Origin: Pseudomonas sp. Choline-02u-1
Lineage (GTDB): Bacteria > Pseudomonadota > Gammaproteobacteria > Pseudomonadales > Pseudomonadaceae
Assembly (NCBI RefSeq): GCF_002836515.1
Contig: NZ_PJBC01000013.1
Span: 62,001 to 126,000, forward strand
DNA: 64,000 nucleotides
Direction: 5' to 3'
The notes beneath the pieces were generated by a model. It did not search any database, was not told where the DNA came from, and saw nothing but the letters and a program-made list of their open reading frames with translations. A program made the translations under genes and the position numbers. Of this stretch, positions 8,082 to 17,449 are shown in pieces (within the stretch, counting starts at the first letter, position 1; every line of letters starts with the position of its first letter).

Positions 8082-9428
8082 ATGAACCAGCCTCAGTCCG
8101 CTGTGGGTAACTGCCTCGACGTGCAGACCTTCATCAACGCCCAACCGATCTCGCGCTATCAGTGGCGGGTGGTGATCCTGTGTTTCCTGATCGTATTTCT
8201 CGACGGCCTCGACACCGCCGCCATGGGCTTCATTGCCCCGGCGCTGTCGCAAGACTGGGGCATCGACCGCGCCAGCCTCGGCCCGGTGATGAGTGCTGCG
8301 CTGATCGGCATGGTCTTCGGTGCACTCGGCTCAGGCCCTTTGGCTGACCGCTTTGGGCGAAAAGTCGTACTCGTCGGTGCGGTAATTCTGTTCGGCGGTT
8401 TCAGCCTGGCCTCGGCGTACAGCACCAACGTCGAACAACTGCTGGTGTTGCGCTTCCTCACAGGCCTGGGTCTCGGCGCAGGCATGCCCAACGCCACGAC
8501 GCTGCTCTCGGAATACACCCCCGAGCGCAAGAAATCGCTGCTGGTGACCAGCATGTTCTGCGGCTTCAACCTCGGCATGGCCGGCGGCGGTTTCATCTCG
8601 GCAAAACTGATCCCGGCGTTCGGCTGGCATGCGCTGCTGATGATCGGCGGCATCCTGCCGTTGATTCTCGCGGTGGTGCTGCTGTTCTGGCTGCCGGAAT
8701 CGGCGCGCTATCTGGTGGTGCGCAACCGTGGCACCGACAAAGTGCGTAAAACTCTCGCACCCATCGACCCGGTTACCGTTGCCCAGGCTGCGAGCTTCAG
8801 CGTGCCGGAACAGAAAACCGTCAAGGCACGCAATGTCTTTGCGGTGATCTTCTCCGGCACCTACAGCACCGGCACGCTGTTGTTGTGGCTGACCTACTTC
8901 ATGGGTCTGGTGATCGTGTATCTGCTGACCAGTTGGCTGCCGACGCTGATGCGTGACAGTGGCGCGAGCATGGAACAGGCCGCATTCATCGGAGCGCTGT
9001 TCCAGTTTGGCGGGGTGCTGAGCGCAGTCGCGGTGGGCTGGGCGATGGACCGCTTCAATCCGCACAAGGTCATCGGCATCTTCTACCTGCTGGCCGGGGT
9101 GTTTGCCTACGCGGTAGGGCAGAGCCTGGGCAATATCACCCTGCTGGCGACACTGGTGCTGGTGGCAGGCATGTGCGTGAACGGTGCGCAATCGGCGATG
9201 CCGTCGCTGGCGGCCCGCTTCTACCCGACTCAGGGCCGCGCGACCGGGGTGTCGTGGATGCTCGGCATCGGCCGCTTCGGCGCGATTCTTGGCGCGTGGA
9301 TGGGCGCGACCTTGCTGGGCCTCGGCTGGAATTTCGAGCAGGTGCTGACCGCACTGGTGATCCCTGCCGCTCTGGCGACCGCGGCAGTGTTGATCAAGGG
9401 CATGGTCAGTCATGCGGATGCGACCTGA
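8082..9428 (+). CDS. pcaK: 4-hydroxybenzoate/protocatechuate MFS transporter PcaK
   Basis: Aromatic acid:H+ symporter of the inner membrane. The 448-residue product has about 12 transmembrane segments. The first helix carries DGLDTA, with Asp41 and Asp44; these residues are reported as essential in P. putida PcaK. The loop 2-3 motif GPLADRFGRK lies at about 85-94. The ATG at 8082 is used because the upstream in-frame extension is not PcaK-like. It lies between two putative PcaR operators, in line with induction by the pathway. Confidence 0.94.
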   Translation: MNQPQSAVGNCLDVQTFINAQPISRYQWRVVILCFLIVFLDGLDTAAMGFIAPALSQDWGIDRASLGPVMSAALIGMVFGALGSGPLADRFGRKVVLVGAVILFGGFSLASAYSTNVEQLLVLRFLTGLGLGAGMPNATTLLSEYTPERKKSLLVTSMFCGFNLGMAGGGFISAKLIPAFGWHALLMIGGILPLILAVVLLFWLPESARYLVVRNRGTDKVRKTLAPIDPVTVAQAASFSVPEQKTVKARNVFAVIFSGTYSTGTLLLWLTYFMGLVIVYLLTSWLPTLMRDSGASMEQAAFIGALFQFGGVLSAVAVGWAMDRFNPHKVIGIFYLLAGVFAYAVGQSLGNITLLATLVLVAGMCVNGAQSAMPSLAARFYPTQGRATGVSWMLGIGRFGAILGAWMGATLLGLGWNFEQVLTALVIPAALATAAVLIKGMVSHADAT

Positions 9429-9439
9429 GGCAGACCCAC

Positions 9440-9470
9440 GATCGTTCCCACGCTCCGCGTGGGAATGATC
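9440..9470. terminator. strong hairpin after pcaK, repeat-like
   Basis: A 14-bp stem with one G-U pair (GATCGTTCCCACGC and GCGTGGGAATGATC) closes a TCC loop. The core CCCACGC-N3-GCGTGGG is a known short palindromic element in Pseudomonas gaps. There is no T-run, so it may be a repeat or mRNA-stabilising hairpin rather than a terminator. Confidence 0.55.
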
Positions 9471-9492
9471 ATTAGGGAAGCAACAATTCGTT

Positions 9493-9520
9493 CGATAAAC
9501 GAACACTCAGTCGATTATCG
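9493..9520 (+). promoter_or_regulatory. putative PcaR operator upstream of the CoA-transferase genes
   Basis: Half-sites CGATAAACG (9493-9501) and CGATTATCG (9512-9520) are inverted with one mismatch and start 19 bases apart, matching the other two sites. It probably controls the operon running from 9626. Confidence 0.7.
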
Positions 9521-9625
9521 GATTGTTTGGCGATTTTCCCAGGCTTACCCTTCAGTGACTCCGGCGCTGAACCTCGCGCCTTTTTATCACTGGCGATTCC
9601 TTACAAGACAACAGGAGCCCGCTCC

Positions 9626-10483
9626 ATGGCTGAGATCCTTTCGCTGCACGACGCGGTGAAGCAATTCGTCAACGACGGCGATACCGTCGCCCTCGAAGGC
9701 TTCACTCACTTGATCCCTACGGCAGCGGGTCATGAAATCATTCGTCAGGGCAAGAAAGATCTGACGCTGGTGCGGATGACGCCTGACCTGATCTACGACC
9801 AACTGATCGGCGCCGGTTGCGCGCGCAAACTGATTTTCTCTTGGGGCGGTAACCCGGGTGTGGGCTCGCTGCACCGTCTGCGTGACGCGGTCGAAAAACA
9901 GTGGCCGCACGCGCTGGAAATCGAAGAGCACAGCCACGCCGACCTTGCCAACGCTTACGTCGCTGGCGCGTCCGGCCTGCCGTTCGCGGTGCTGCGTGCC
10001 TACGCCGGCTCCGACCTGCCGAAGGTCAATCCGCTGATCAAAACCGTGACGTGCCCGTTCACCGGCGAAGTGCTGGCGGCAGTGCCATCGGTGCGCCCGG
10101 ACGTCACCGTGATTCACGCGCAGAAAGCCGACCGCAAAGGCAACGTGTTGCTCTGGGGCATTCTCGGTGTGCAGAAAGAAGCCGCGCTGGCGGCCAAGCG
10201 TTGCATCGTCACCGTTGAAGAAATCGTCGACGACCTCAAGGCACCGATGAACGCTTGCGTGCTGCCGACCTGGGCCTTGAGCGCGGTCTGCCATGTGCCG
10301 GGCGGCGCGCATCCGTCCTACGCCCACGGTTACACCGAGCGGGACAATCGTTTCTATCAGGCGTGGGACCCGATCGCTCGCGACCGTGAGACGTTTACCG
10401 CGTGGATCAATGAATACATCCATGGCTGCGCTGATTTCAGCGAATTCCAGGCCAAATTGGCCGCTGCTTCGGAGGCCAAGTAA
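9626..10483 (+). CDS. catI: 3-oxoadipate CoA-transferase subunit A (CatI-type)
   Basis: Alpha subunit of the enzyme that moves CoA from succinyl-CoA to 3-oxoadipate. At 285 residues it matches the long CatI/glutaconate-CoA-transferase-like form rather than the roughly 230-residue PcaI. It opens MAEILSLHDAVKQFVNDGDTV and has the SWGGNPGVGS region typical of the long form. ACAGGAG precedes ATG 9626. The stop overlaps the next start (TAATG), so the two subunits are translationally coupled. Position in the pca locus gives the substrate. Confidence 0.9.
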   Translation: MAEILSLHDAVKQFVNDGDTVALEGFTHLIPTAAGHEIIRQGKKDLTLVRMTPDLIYDQLIGAGCARKLIFSWGGNPGVGSLHRLRDAVEKQWPHALEIEEHSHADLANAYVAGASGLPFAVLRAYAGSDLPKVNPLIKTVTCPFTGEVLAAVPSVRPDVTVIHAQKADRKGNVLLWGILGVQKEAALAAKRCIVTVEEIVDDLKAPMNACVLPTWALSAVCHVPGGAHPSYAHGYTERDNRFYQAWDPIARDRETFTAWINEYIHGCADFSEFQAKLAAASEAK

Positions 10484-11262
10484 TGACTTACACCACCAAT
10501 GAAATGATGACCGTCGCGGCGGCCCGTCGTCTGAAGAACGGCTCGGTGTGCTTCGTCGGCATCGGCCTGCCGTCGAAAGCTGCCAACCTTGCGCGCCTGA
10601 CTTCATCGCCGGACGTGGTGCTGATCTACGAATCGGGCCCGATCGGCGCCAAACCGAGCGTACTGCCTCTGTCGATCGGTGACGGCGAGCTGGCCGAGAC
10701 CGCCGACACCGTGGTCCCGACCGGTGAGATTTTTCGCTACTGGCTACAGGGCGGGCGCATCGATGTAGGCTTTCTCGGCGCCGCGCAGGTTGACCGTTTC
10801 GGCAACATCAACACCACCGTGGTCGGCGACTACCACGCGCCGAAAGTGCGTCTGCCGGGTGCCGGTGGCGCGCCGGAGATCGCCGGTTCGGCGAAAAGCG
10901 TGTTGATCATCCTTAAACAGTCGGCGCGTTCGTTTGTCGACAAGCTCGATTTCATCACCTCGGTCGGCCACGGCGAGGGCGGCGATTCGCGCAAGCGTCT
11001 GGGCCTGCCGGGCGCCGGGCCGGTGGGGATCATCACCGACCTGTGCATCATGGAACCGGAGGAGGGCACGCATGAATTCGTGGTCACTGCGCTGCATCCA
11101 GGCGTGAGTCGCGAGCAAGTGGTCGCCGCCACCGGTTGGGCGATCCGTTTTGCCGACGCCGTTGAAACCACCGCTGAGCCGACCGAAGTCGAGCTGACGG
11201 CGCTGCGTGATCTGGAAGCGCGCACCGCCGCCGCCCACGGTCAGGCACCGGGAGAAGCATGA
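10483..11262 (+). CDS. catJ: 3-oxoadipate CoA-transferase subunit B (CatJ-type)
   Basis: Beta subunit, 259 residues, carrying the probable catalytic glutamate at residue 50 in IYESGPIGAKP. Glu in this position forms the CoA-thioester intermediate in family I CoA-transferases. The product, 3-oxoadipyl-CoA, is the substrate of the thiolase encoded next. The start overlaps the catI stop by one base and the stop overlaps the pcaF start (ATGA). Confidence 0.9.
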   Translation: MTYTTNEMMTVAAARRLKNGSVCFVGIGLPSKAANLARLTSSPDVVLIYESGPIGAKPSVLPLSIGDGELAETADTVVPTGEIFRYWLQGGRIDVGFLGAAQVDRFGNINTTVVGDYHAPKVRLPGAGGAPEIAGSAKSVLIILKQSARSFVDKLDFITSVGHGEGGDSRKRLGLPGAGPVGIITDLCIMEPEEGTHEFVVTALHPGVSREQVVAATGWAIRFADAVETTAEPTEVELTALRDLEARTAAAHGQAPGEA

Positions 11263-12464
11263 TGCGTGACGTGTATATCTGCGACGCAATTCGCACCCCC
11301 ATCGGCCGTTTCGGCGGTGGCTTGTCCGCCGTGCGCGCCGACGATCTGGCCGCCGTGCCGATCAAGGCCCTGATGGAGCGCAACCCCTCAGTCGACTGGA
11401 ATGCGGTCGACGAAGTGTTCCTCGGCTGCGCCAACCAGGCCGGCGAAGACAACCGCAACGTCGCGCGCATGGCACTGTTGCTCGCCGGTCTGCCGGACAG
11501 CGTGCCGGGTGTGACCCTCAATCGTCTCTGTGCTTCGGGCATGGACGCGATCGGCACTGCATTCCGGGCGATTGCCAGCGGCGAGATGGAGCTGGCGATT
11601 GCCGGCGGTGTCGAGTCGATGTCTCGCGCGCCGTTCGTGATGGGCAAGGCCGACGCGGCGTTTTCGCGCAACATGAAACTGGAAGACACGACCATCGGCT
11701 GGCGTTTCATCAACCCGTTGATGAAAGCGCAATATGGCGTCGACGCGATGCCGCAAACCGCTGACAACGTCGCCGACGACCATAAAGTTTCGCGCGAAGA
11801 TCAGGACGCATTCGCCCTGCGCAGTCAGCAACGTACCGCCGCCGCTCAGGCCGCCGGTTACTTCGCCGAAGAAATTGTCGAAGTACGGATTGCCCACAAG
11901 AAAGGCGAAACCGTGGTCAGCCAGGACGAACATCCGCGCGCCGACACCACGATTGAAGCGCTGGCCAAACTGAAACCGGTCAATGGCGCGGACAAAACCG
12001 TCACCGCCGGCAATGCCTCCGGGGTCAACGATGGGGCTGCTGCACTGATTCTGGCGTCTGCCGAAGCGGTGAAAAAACACGGCCTGACCGCCCGCGCAAA
12101 AGTGCTCGGCATGGCCAGCGCTGGCGTCGCGCCACGGGTGATGGGCATCGGCCCGGTGCCGGCGGTGCGCAAACTCACCGAGCGCCTCGGCGTGGCGGTC
12201 AGCGATTTCGACGTGATCGAACTCAACGAAGCGTTTGCCAGCCAGGGTCTGGCGGTGTTGCGTGGACTGGGCCTGGCGGATGACGCGGCGCAGGTCAACC
12301 CGAACGGCGGCGCAATTGCCCTCGGCCACCCGTTGGGCATGAGCGGTGCGCGGCTGGTGTTGACCGCGCTGCATCATCTGGAAAAGACCGGTGGCAAGAA
12401 GGGTCTGGCGACCATGTGCGTCGGTGTGGGCCAAGGTCTGGCCCTGGCCATCGAACGCGTCTGA
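11259..12464 (+). CDS. pcaF: 3-oxoadipyl-CoA thiolase PcaF
   Basis: Last step of the pathway: cleaves 3-oxoadipyl-CoA with CoA to succinyl-CoA and acetyl-CoA. The 401-residue product has all three thiolase active-site residues: Cys91 (NRLCASG), His357 (LGHPLG) and Cys387 (MCVGVGQG). The first ATG overlaps the catJ stop; a second ATG follows immediately and could also be used. Sequence throughout is very close to P. putida PcaF as I recall it. Confidence 0.96.
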   Translation: MMRDVYICDAIRTPIGRFGGGLSAVRADDLAAVPIKALMERNPSVDWNAVDEVFLGCANQAGEDNRNVARMALLLAGLPDSVPGVTLNRLCASGMDAIGTAFRAIASGEMELAIAGGVESMSRAPFVMGKADAAFSRNMKLEDTTIGWRFINPLMKAQYGVDAMPQTADNVADDHKVSREDQDAFALRSQQRTAAAQAAGYFAEEIVEVRIAHKKGETVVSQDEHPRADTTIEALAKLKPVNGADKTVTAGNASGVNDGAAALILASAEAVKKHGLTARAKVLGMASAGVAPRVMGIGPVPAVRKLTERLGVAVSDFDVIELNEAFASQGLAVLRGLGLADDAAQVNPNGGAIALGHPLGMSGARLVLTALHHLEKTGGKKGLATMCVGVGQGLALAIERV

Positions 12465-12500
12465 CGCGTTGCGGCATCTATAAGAACTGAGGAAAGCGAA

Positions 12501-13205
12501 ATGACTGACAAGCCTGGTTACCGTCGCCCACAGGCAGGCACTCAGCCTGACTACCTGCACCCGACCTACCAATCCACCAACCTGCGCTCGCCATCCAAGC
12601 CGTTGGTGCACCTGCCGCACTCGCTGTCGGAAATCACCGGGCCGACCATTGGCGCCGAGCGCCTGGTGGAAAATGACCACGATCTGACCGCCCAGCATGA
12701 AGGCGAGCCGTTGGGCGAGCGCATCATCATTCACGGCCGCGTGCTCGACGAGGACGGTCTGCCGGTACCGGGGATTCTGGTGGAGATCTGGCAGGCCAAC
12801 GCCGCCGGCCGCTATAACCATGCCCGCGACCTGCACGACGCACCGCTGGACCCGAACTTCACCGGCACCGGCCGCACCGTCACCGATGCCGATGGCTGGT
12901 ACCAGTTCCAGACCATCAAGCCCGGCGCCTATCCATGGGGCAACCACCACAACGCCTGGCGTCCGGCGCACATCCACTTTTCCCTGTTCGGGCCGAGCAT
13001 TCTTACGCGTCTGGTCACGCAGATGTACTTCCCCGGTGACCCGCTGCTGGCGTACGACCCGATCTACAACTGCGTGCCGGACACCTCGGCCAAGGAACGC
13101 CTGATCGCTGCTTTCGATCTGGAAAAAACCATTCCGTCCTACGCCCTCGCTTACCGTTGGGACATCGTGCTGCGCGGGCGTGAAGCCACGCCGATGGAGA
13201 AATAA
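12501..13205 (+). CDS. pcaH: protocatechuate 3,4-dioxygenase beta subunit PcaH
   Basis: Catalytic subunit of the non-haem Fe(III) intradiol dioxygenase that cleaves protocatechuate to 3-carboxy-cis,cis-muconate. All four iron ligands are in place: Tyr105 (GRYNH), Tyr144 (GAYPW), His157 and His159 (AHIHF), each three residues below the P. putida numbering. Length 234 is normal. AGGAAAGCG precedes the ATG. It sits one base before pcaG. In P. putida pcaHG lies elsewhere, so its place inside this locus is notable. Confidence 0.96.
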   Translation: MTDKPGYRRPQAGTQPDYLHPTYQSTNLRSPSKPLVHLPHSLSEITGPTIGAERLVENDHDLTAQHEGEPLGERIIIHGRVLDEDGLPVPGILVEIWQANAAGRYNHARDLHDAPLDPNFTGTGRTVTDADGWYQFQTIKPGAYPWGNHHNAWRPAHIHFSLFGPSILTRLVTQMYFPGDPLLAYDPIYNCVPDTSAKERLIAAFDLEKTIPSYALAYRWDIVLRGREATPMEK

Positions 13206-13206
13206 G

Positions 13207-13773
13207 ATGACGCTCAATGCGACCACGTCCCACACCGTCGGGCCGTATTACCACATTGGCCTGACCTGGCTGAACCGCGAAAACCTCGCCGTCGAGCAGA
13301 CCCTCGGCGAGCGCGTAGCGATCACCGGGCAAGTGCTGGACGGCAATGGCGATGTCGTCAACGACGCCATGCTCGAAGTCTGGCAGGCCAACGCCGCCGG
13401 CAAGTACGACCATCCGGAAGATCATCAGGACAAACCGCTCGATCCGAATTTCGAAGGTTTTGGCCGAGTGCCAGTTGATGCCGAAGGGCGCTTCCGTTTT
13501 ACCACGATCAAGCCCGGCACCGTGCCCGGCCTGAAAGGTTCGACCCAGGCGCCGCATCTGGTGGTGCTGGTGTTTGCCCGTGGTCTGGTCAAGCATTTGC
13601 TGACGCGGATTTATTTCGAAGGTGAACCGGCGAACGTCGATGATCCGTTGCTGGAGTGTGTGCCGGCGGAGCGTCGCCAGACGTTGCTGGCCAAAGCGGA
13701 TGCGTCGGGGGTGTACCAGTGGAACGTGATTCTGCAGGGCACCGAGGCCGAGACGGTGTTTTTCGATTATTAA
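13207..13773 (+). CDS. pcaG: protocatechuate 3,4-dioxygenase alpha subunit PcaG
   Basis: Structural partner of PcaH, 188 residues, with the same intradiol-dioxygenase fold (VWQANAAGKYDHPED). It lacks the complete iron-ligand set, as the alpha subunit should: the HIH pair is replaced by PHLVVLVFARG. Start ATG 13207 follows the pcaH stop by one base. A REP inverted pair begins at the stop codon and separates pcaG from pcaT. Confidence 0.95.
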   Translation: MTLNATTSHTVGPYYHIGLTWLNRENLAVEQTLGERVAITGQVLDGNGDVVNDAMLEVWQANAAGKYDHPEDHQDKPLDPNFEGFGRVPVDAEGRFRFTTIKPGTVPGLKGSTQAPHLVVLVFARGLVKHLLTRIYFEGEPANVDDPLLECVPAERRQTLLAKADASGVYQWNVILQGTEAETVFFDY

Positions 13774-13858
13774 GATCAAAAGATCGCAGCCTCCGGCAGC
13801 TCCTACAGGGTGTACTCCATCCCCATGTAGGAGCTGCCGAAGGCTGCGATCTTTTGAT
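13774..13858. repeat. REP inverted pair between pcaG and pcaT
   Basis: Head-to-head copies of the GTAGGAGCTGCCGAAGG element, one with a C-for-T change in its core, are separated by about 20 bases. Such pairs can stabilise upstream mRNA or reduce read-through. Confidence 0.85.
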
Positions 13859-13930
13859 GTTTCGCCTTGTGGAACGGGACTGTTGCAAAGTGTGTCTAGA
13901 CTGTGACTGTCCCTATCGAGTGAAAAAACA

Positions 13931-15226
13931 ATGACAACGCCCACCTCCCATTACACCGGTGAAGAGCGCAGCAAGCGCATCTTCGCCATCGTCGGCGCTT
14001 CGTCCGGCAACCTCGTCGAATGGTTCGACTTCTACGTCTACGCCTTCTGCGCGATCTATTTCGCCCCGGCGTTCTTCCCGTCCGACAACCCCACCGTGCA
14101 ACTGGTCAACACCGCTGGCGTATTTGCCGCCGGGTTCCTGATGCGGCCGATTGGTGGCTGGATTTTTGGCCGGGTTGCCGACAAGCATGGGCGCAAGAAC
14201 TCGATGCTCATCTCGATTCTGATGATGTGCTTCGGCTCGTTGCTGATCGCCTGCTTGCCGACCTACAAGGACATCGGCGTCTGGGCGCCAGTGCTGTTGC
14301 TGTTCGCGCGTTTGCTGCAAGGTCTGTCGGTGGGCGGCGAATACGGCACAACAGCGACCTACATGAGCGAAGTCGCGCTCAAGGGCCAGCGCGGTTTCTT
14401 CGCCTCGTTCCAGTACGTGACGCTGATTGGTGGACAACTGCTGGCGGTGTCGCTGGTGGTGGTGCTGCAACAGGTCCTCACTGAAGAAGATTTGCGTGCC
14501 TACGGCTGGCGGATCCCGTTCGTGGTCGGTGCGGTGGCGGCGCTGATTTCGCTGTTCCTGCGTCGTTCGCTGAAGGAAACCACCAATGAGGAAACCCGCG
14601 CCCACAAGGACGCCGGTAGCATCACTGCGCTGTTCCGCGATCACAAAGCGGCGTTCATCACCGTGCTCGGCTACACCGCTGGCGGCTCGCTGATTTTCTA
14701 CACCTTCACCACCTACATGCAGAAATACCTGGTGAACACCGCCGGCATGCACGCCAAGACCGCCAGCTACATCATGACCGGCGCGCTGTTCCTGTATATG
14801 TGCATGCAGCCGCTGTTCGGCATGCTTGCCGACAAGATCGGCCGACGCAATTCGATGCTCTGGTTCGGCGCCCTCGGTACGTTGTTCACCGTGCCGATTC
14901 TGCTCAGCCTGAAAAGCATCAGCAGCCCGTTCCTCGCCTTCGTGCTGATCACCCTGGCGCTGGCGATCGTGAGTTTTTACACCTCGATCAGCGGTCTGGT
15001 GAAAGCCGAGATGTTCCCGCCGGAAGTGCGCGCTCTCGGTGTCGGTCTGGCCTACGCGGTGGCCAACGCGATCTTCGGTGGCTCGGCGGAATTCGTTGCC
15101 CTGAGCCTGAAGGCCGGCGGCATGGAAAACGCCTTCTACTGGTACGTCACGGCGATGATGGCGGTGGCTTTCCTGTTCAGCCTGCGTTTGCCCAAGCAGG
15201 CGAAGTATCTGCACCACGATCTGTAA
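13931..15226 (+). CDS. pcaT: MFS transporter PcaT (beta-ketoadipate/dicarboxylate uptake)
   Basis: Inner-membrane symporter of the metabolite:H+ (KgtP-like) family, 431 residues with 12 predicted helices. Family motifs are visible: [14 protein letters not shown] near residue 25, [13 protein letters not shown] near 85-97 and [12 protein letters not shown] near 130. Its place between pcaHG and pcaB matches PcaT of P. putida, where it carries beta-ketoadipate. A general alpha-ketoglutarate permease role is the alternative. Confidence 0.88.
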   Translation: MTTPTSHYTGEERSKRIFAIVGASSGNLVEWFDFYVYAFCAIYFAPAFFPSDNPTVQLVNTAGVFAAGFLMRPIGGWIFGRVADKHGRKNSMLISILMMCFGSLLIACLPTYKDIGVWAPVLLLFARLLQGLSVGGEYGTTATYMSEVALKGQRGFFASFQYVTLIGGQLLAVSLVVVLQQVLTEEDLRAYGWRIPFVVGAVAALISLFLRRSLKETTNEETRAHKDAGSITALFRDHKAAFITVLGYTAGGSLIFYTFTTYMQKYLVNTAGMHAKTASYIMTGALFLYMCMQPLFGMLADKIGRRNSMLWFGALGTLFTVPILLSLKSISSPFLAFVLITLALAIVSFYTSISGLVKAEMFPPEVRALGVGLAYAVANAIFGGSAEFVALSLKAGGMENAFYWYVTAMMAVAFLFSLRLPKQAKYLHHDL

Positions 15227-15271
15227 ACCCATGTGCGCGGGCTGCAAGGCCCGCGCCGGCAAGGACTGTTT

Positions 15272-16636
15272 ATGACTCAGCGACCGGGCAATCAATTGTT
15301 CGATGCCTACTTCACGGCCCGCGATATGCGCGAGGTGTTCTGCGATCAGGGCCGGGTGCAGGCGATGCTCGATTTCGAAGCGGCGCTGGCCCGGGCCGAG
15401 GCGCGGGTCGGGCTGGTTCCGGCGTCAGCCGTGGCACCGATTATGGCGGCGTGCGACGCGGGCCTGTATGACTTCGCAGCGCTGGGCGAGGCGATTGCCA
15501 CGGCCGGCAATTCGGCGATTCCGCTGGTCAAGGCGTTGGGCAAGCTGATCGCCTCAAGCGATGCCGAAGCCGAACGTTATGTGCATTTGGGGGCGACCAG
15601 TCAGGATGTGATGGATTCCGGGCTGGTGCTGCAACTGCGCCAGGCGCTGCTGCTGATCGAAAACGAACTGGCGCAACTGGCCGATTCGCTCGCCGTTCAG
15701 GCCCAACGGTTTGCCACGACACCGCTCGCCGGGCGCACCTGGCTGCAGCACGCGACGCCGGTGACCCTCGGCATGAAAATCGCCGGTTGGCTCGGCGCGG
15801 TGACGCGCAGTCGTCAACGGCTGCAAGAATTGAAACCGCGCTTGCTGGTCCTGCAGTTTGGCGGTGCGTCAGGCACGCTGGCGGCGCTGGGGCAACACGC
15901 TCTGCCAATCGCCGAAGCCTTGGCCGAAGAGCTGCAACTGAGCCTGCCCGAGCAACCATGGCACACCCAGCGTGACCGCATCGTTGAGTTCGGCGCCGTG
16001 CTTGGCCTGATCGCCGGCAGCCTCGGCAAATTGGGCCGCGACATCAGCCTGTTGATGCAGACCGAAGCGGCGGAAGTGTTCGAGCCCGCCGCACCGGGCA
16101 AGGGCGGTTCCTCGACCATGCCGCACAAACGCAACCCGGTTGGCGCGGCGGTGTTGATCGGCGCGGCGACGCGGGTGCCGGGTCTGGTGTCGACGCTGTT
16201 CAGCGCCATGCCCCAGGAGCACGAACGCAGTCTCGGTTTGTGGCACGCCGAATGGGAAACCCTGCCGGAAATCTGCTGCCTGGTGTCCGGTTCGCTGCAA
16301 CAGGCGCGCTTGCTGGCCGATGGTCTGGAAGTCGATGCAGCACGCATGTCCCGTAACCTCGAATTGACCCAAGGCCTGGTGCTGGCTGAGGCGGTGAGCA
16401 TCGTCCTCGCCCAGCGCGTCGGCCGCGATACCGCGCATCACTTGCTCGAACAATGCTGCAAACGCGCAGTGGCCGAGCAACGTCATTTGCGCGCCGTGCT
16501 CGGTGACGAGCCGCAAGTCACCGCCGAGCTGAGCGACGCTGAACTCGATGATCTTCTGAACCCCGCGCATTATCTCGGCCAGGCCCACGTCTGGGTCGAG
16601 CGCGCGGTGGCTGAACACAACGCTTTGACTGTCTGA
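15272..16636 (+). CDS. pcaB: 3-carboxy-cis,cis-muconate cycloisomerase PcaB
   Basis: Converts 3-carboxymuconate to 4-carboxymuconolactone. It belongs to the fumarase/aspartase superfamily: the signature GSSTMPHKRNP lies near residue 280 and the HLGATSQDVMD segment near 108. ATG 15272 is chosen because an in-frame extension upstream is not family-like and AAGGA lies just before it. The 454-residue length fits the family. It is followed after 11 bases by pcaD. Confidence 0.95.
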   Translation: MTQRPGNQLFDAYFTARDMREVFCDQGRVQAMLDFEAALARAEARVGLVPASAVAPIMAACDAGLYDFAALGEAIATAGNSAIPLVKALGKLIASSDAEAERYVHLGATSQDVMDSGLVLQLRQALLLIENELAQLADSLAVQAQRFATTPLAGRTWLQHATPVTLGMKIAGWLGAVTRSRQRLQELKPRLLVLQFGGASGTLAALGQHALPIAEALAEELQLSLPEQPWHTQRDRIVEFGAVLGLIAGSLGKLGRDISLLMQTEAAEVFEPAAPGKGGSSTMPHKRNPVGAAVLIGAATRVPGLVSTLFSAMPQEHERSLGLWHAEWETLPEICCLVSGSLQQARLLADGLEVDAARMSRNLELTQGLVLAEAVSIVLAQRVGRDTAHHLLEQCCKRAVAEQRHLRAVLGDEPQVTAELSDAELDDLLNPAHYLGQAHVWVERAVAEHNALTV

Positions 16637-16647
16637 AGGAGAGGGCT

Positions 16648-17436
16648 GTGGCTTTCGTTCAACTCGCCGATGGCGAACTGCACTATCAAATGGAAGGCCC
16701 TGAGGATGCGCCGGTGCTGGTGCTGTCCAACTCCCTGGGCACCGACCTGCACATGTGGGATGCGCAAATGCAGGCGTTCACCGAGCATTTCCGCGTGCTG
16801 CGTTTCGACACGCGCGGCCATGGGCAATCGCTGGTCACCGAAGGGCCGTACAGCATCGAACAACTCGGTCGCGACGTGCTCGGTCTGCTCGATGCGCTGC
16901 ATATCGAGCGCGCGCATTTCTGCGGGCTGTCGATGGGCGGGCTGATCGGTCAGTGGCTGGGGATCAACGCAGGCCATCGTTTGCACAAACTGATCGTGTG
17001 CAACACGGCGGCGAAAATCGGCGATCCGTCGGTATGGAATCCACGCATCGAGACCGTACTGCGCGACGGTCCGGCGGCGATGGTCGCACTTCGCGATGCG
17101 TCGATTGCGCGCTGGTTCACGCCTGACTTTTCGGCGGCGCATCCCGAGGCGGCGAAGAAGATTACCGACATGCTCGCCGCGACCCATCCACAAGGCTATG
17201 CGGCCAACTGCGCGGCCGTGCGCGATGCCGATTTCCGCGAGCAGCTGGCTTCGATCAACGTGCCGTTGCTGGTGATCGCCGGCAGCGAAGATGCGGTGAC
17301 GCCGCCGTCCGGCGGGCATTTCATCAGCGACCATGTGCGCGGCGCGGAGTACGCCGAGTTCTATGCGGCGCACCTGTCCAACGTGCAGGCTGGTGCTGAT
17401 TTCAGTGATCGTGTTCTGGCGTTTCTGAACGCTTGA
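16648..17436 (+). CDS. pcaD: 3-oxoadipate enol-lactonase PcaD
   Basis: Alpha/beta hydrolase that opens beta-ketoadipate enol-lactone. The probable triad is Ser95 (GLSMGG), Asp215 (GSEDAVTP) and His242 (AAHLSN). The start is GTG 16648, with AAGGAGAG upstream. Length is 262 residues. It lies in the pcaTBDC run. Confidence 0.94.
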   Translation: MAFVQLADGELHYQMEGPEDAPVLVLSNSLGTDLHMWDAQMQAFTEHFRVLRFDTRGHGQSLVTEGPYSIEQLGRDVLGLLDALHIERAHFCGLSMGGLIGQWLGINAGHRLHKLIVCNTAAKIGDPSVWNPRIETVLRDGPAAMVALRDASIARWFTPDFSAAHPEAAKKITDMLAATHPQGYAANCAAVRDADFREQLASINVPLLVIAGSEDAVTPPSGGHFISDHVRGAEYAEFYAAHLSNVQAGADFSDRVLAFLNA

Positions 17437-17449
17437 TAAGGGGATTTTC

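Noticed and set aside
11388..13235. Leftward open frame of 615 codons across pcaF and pcaH
   Set aside because: Antisense to two well-supported pca genes; no family resemblance.
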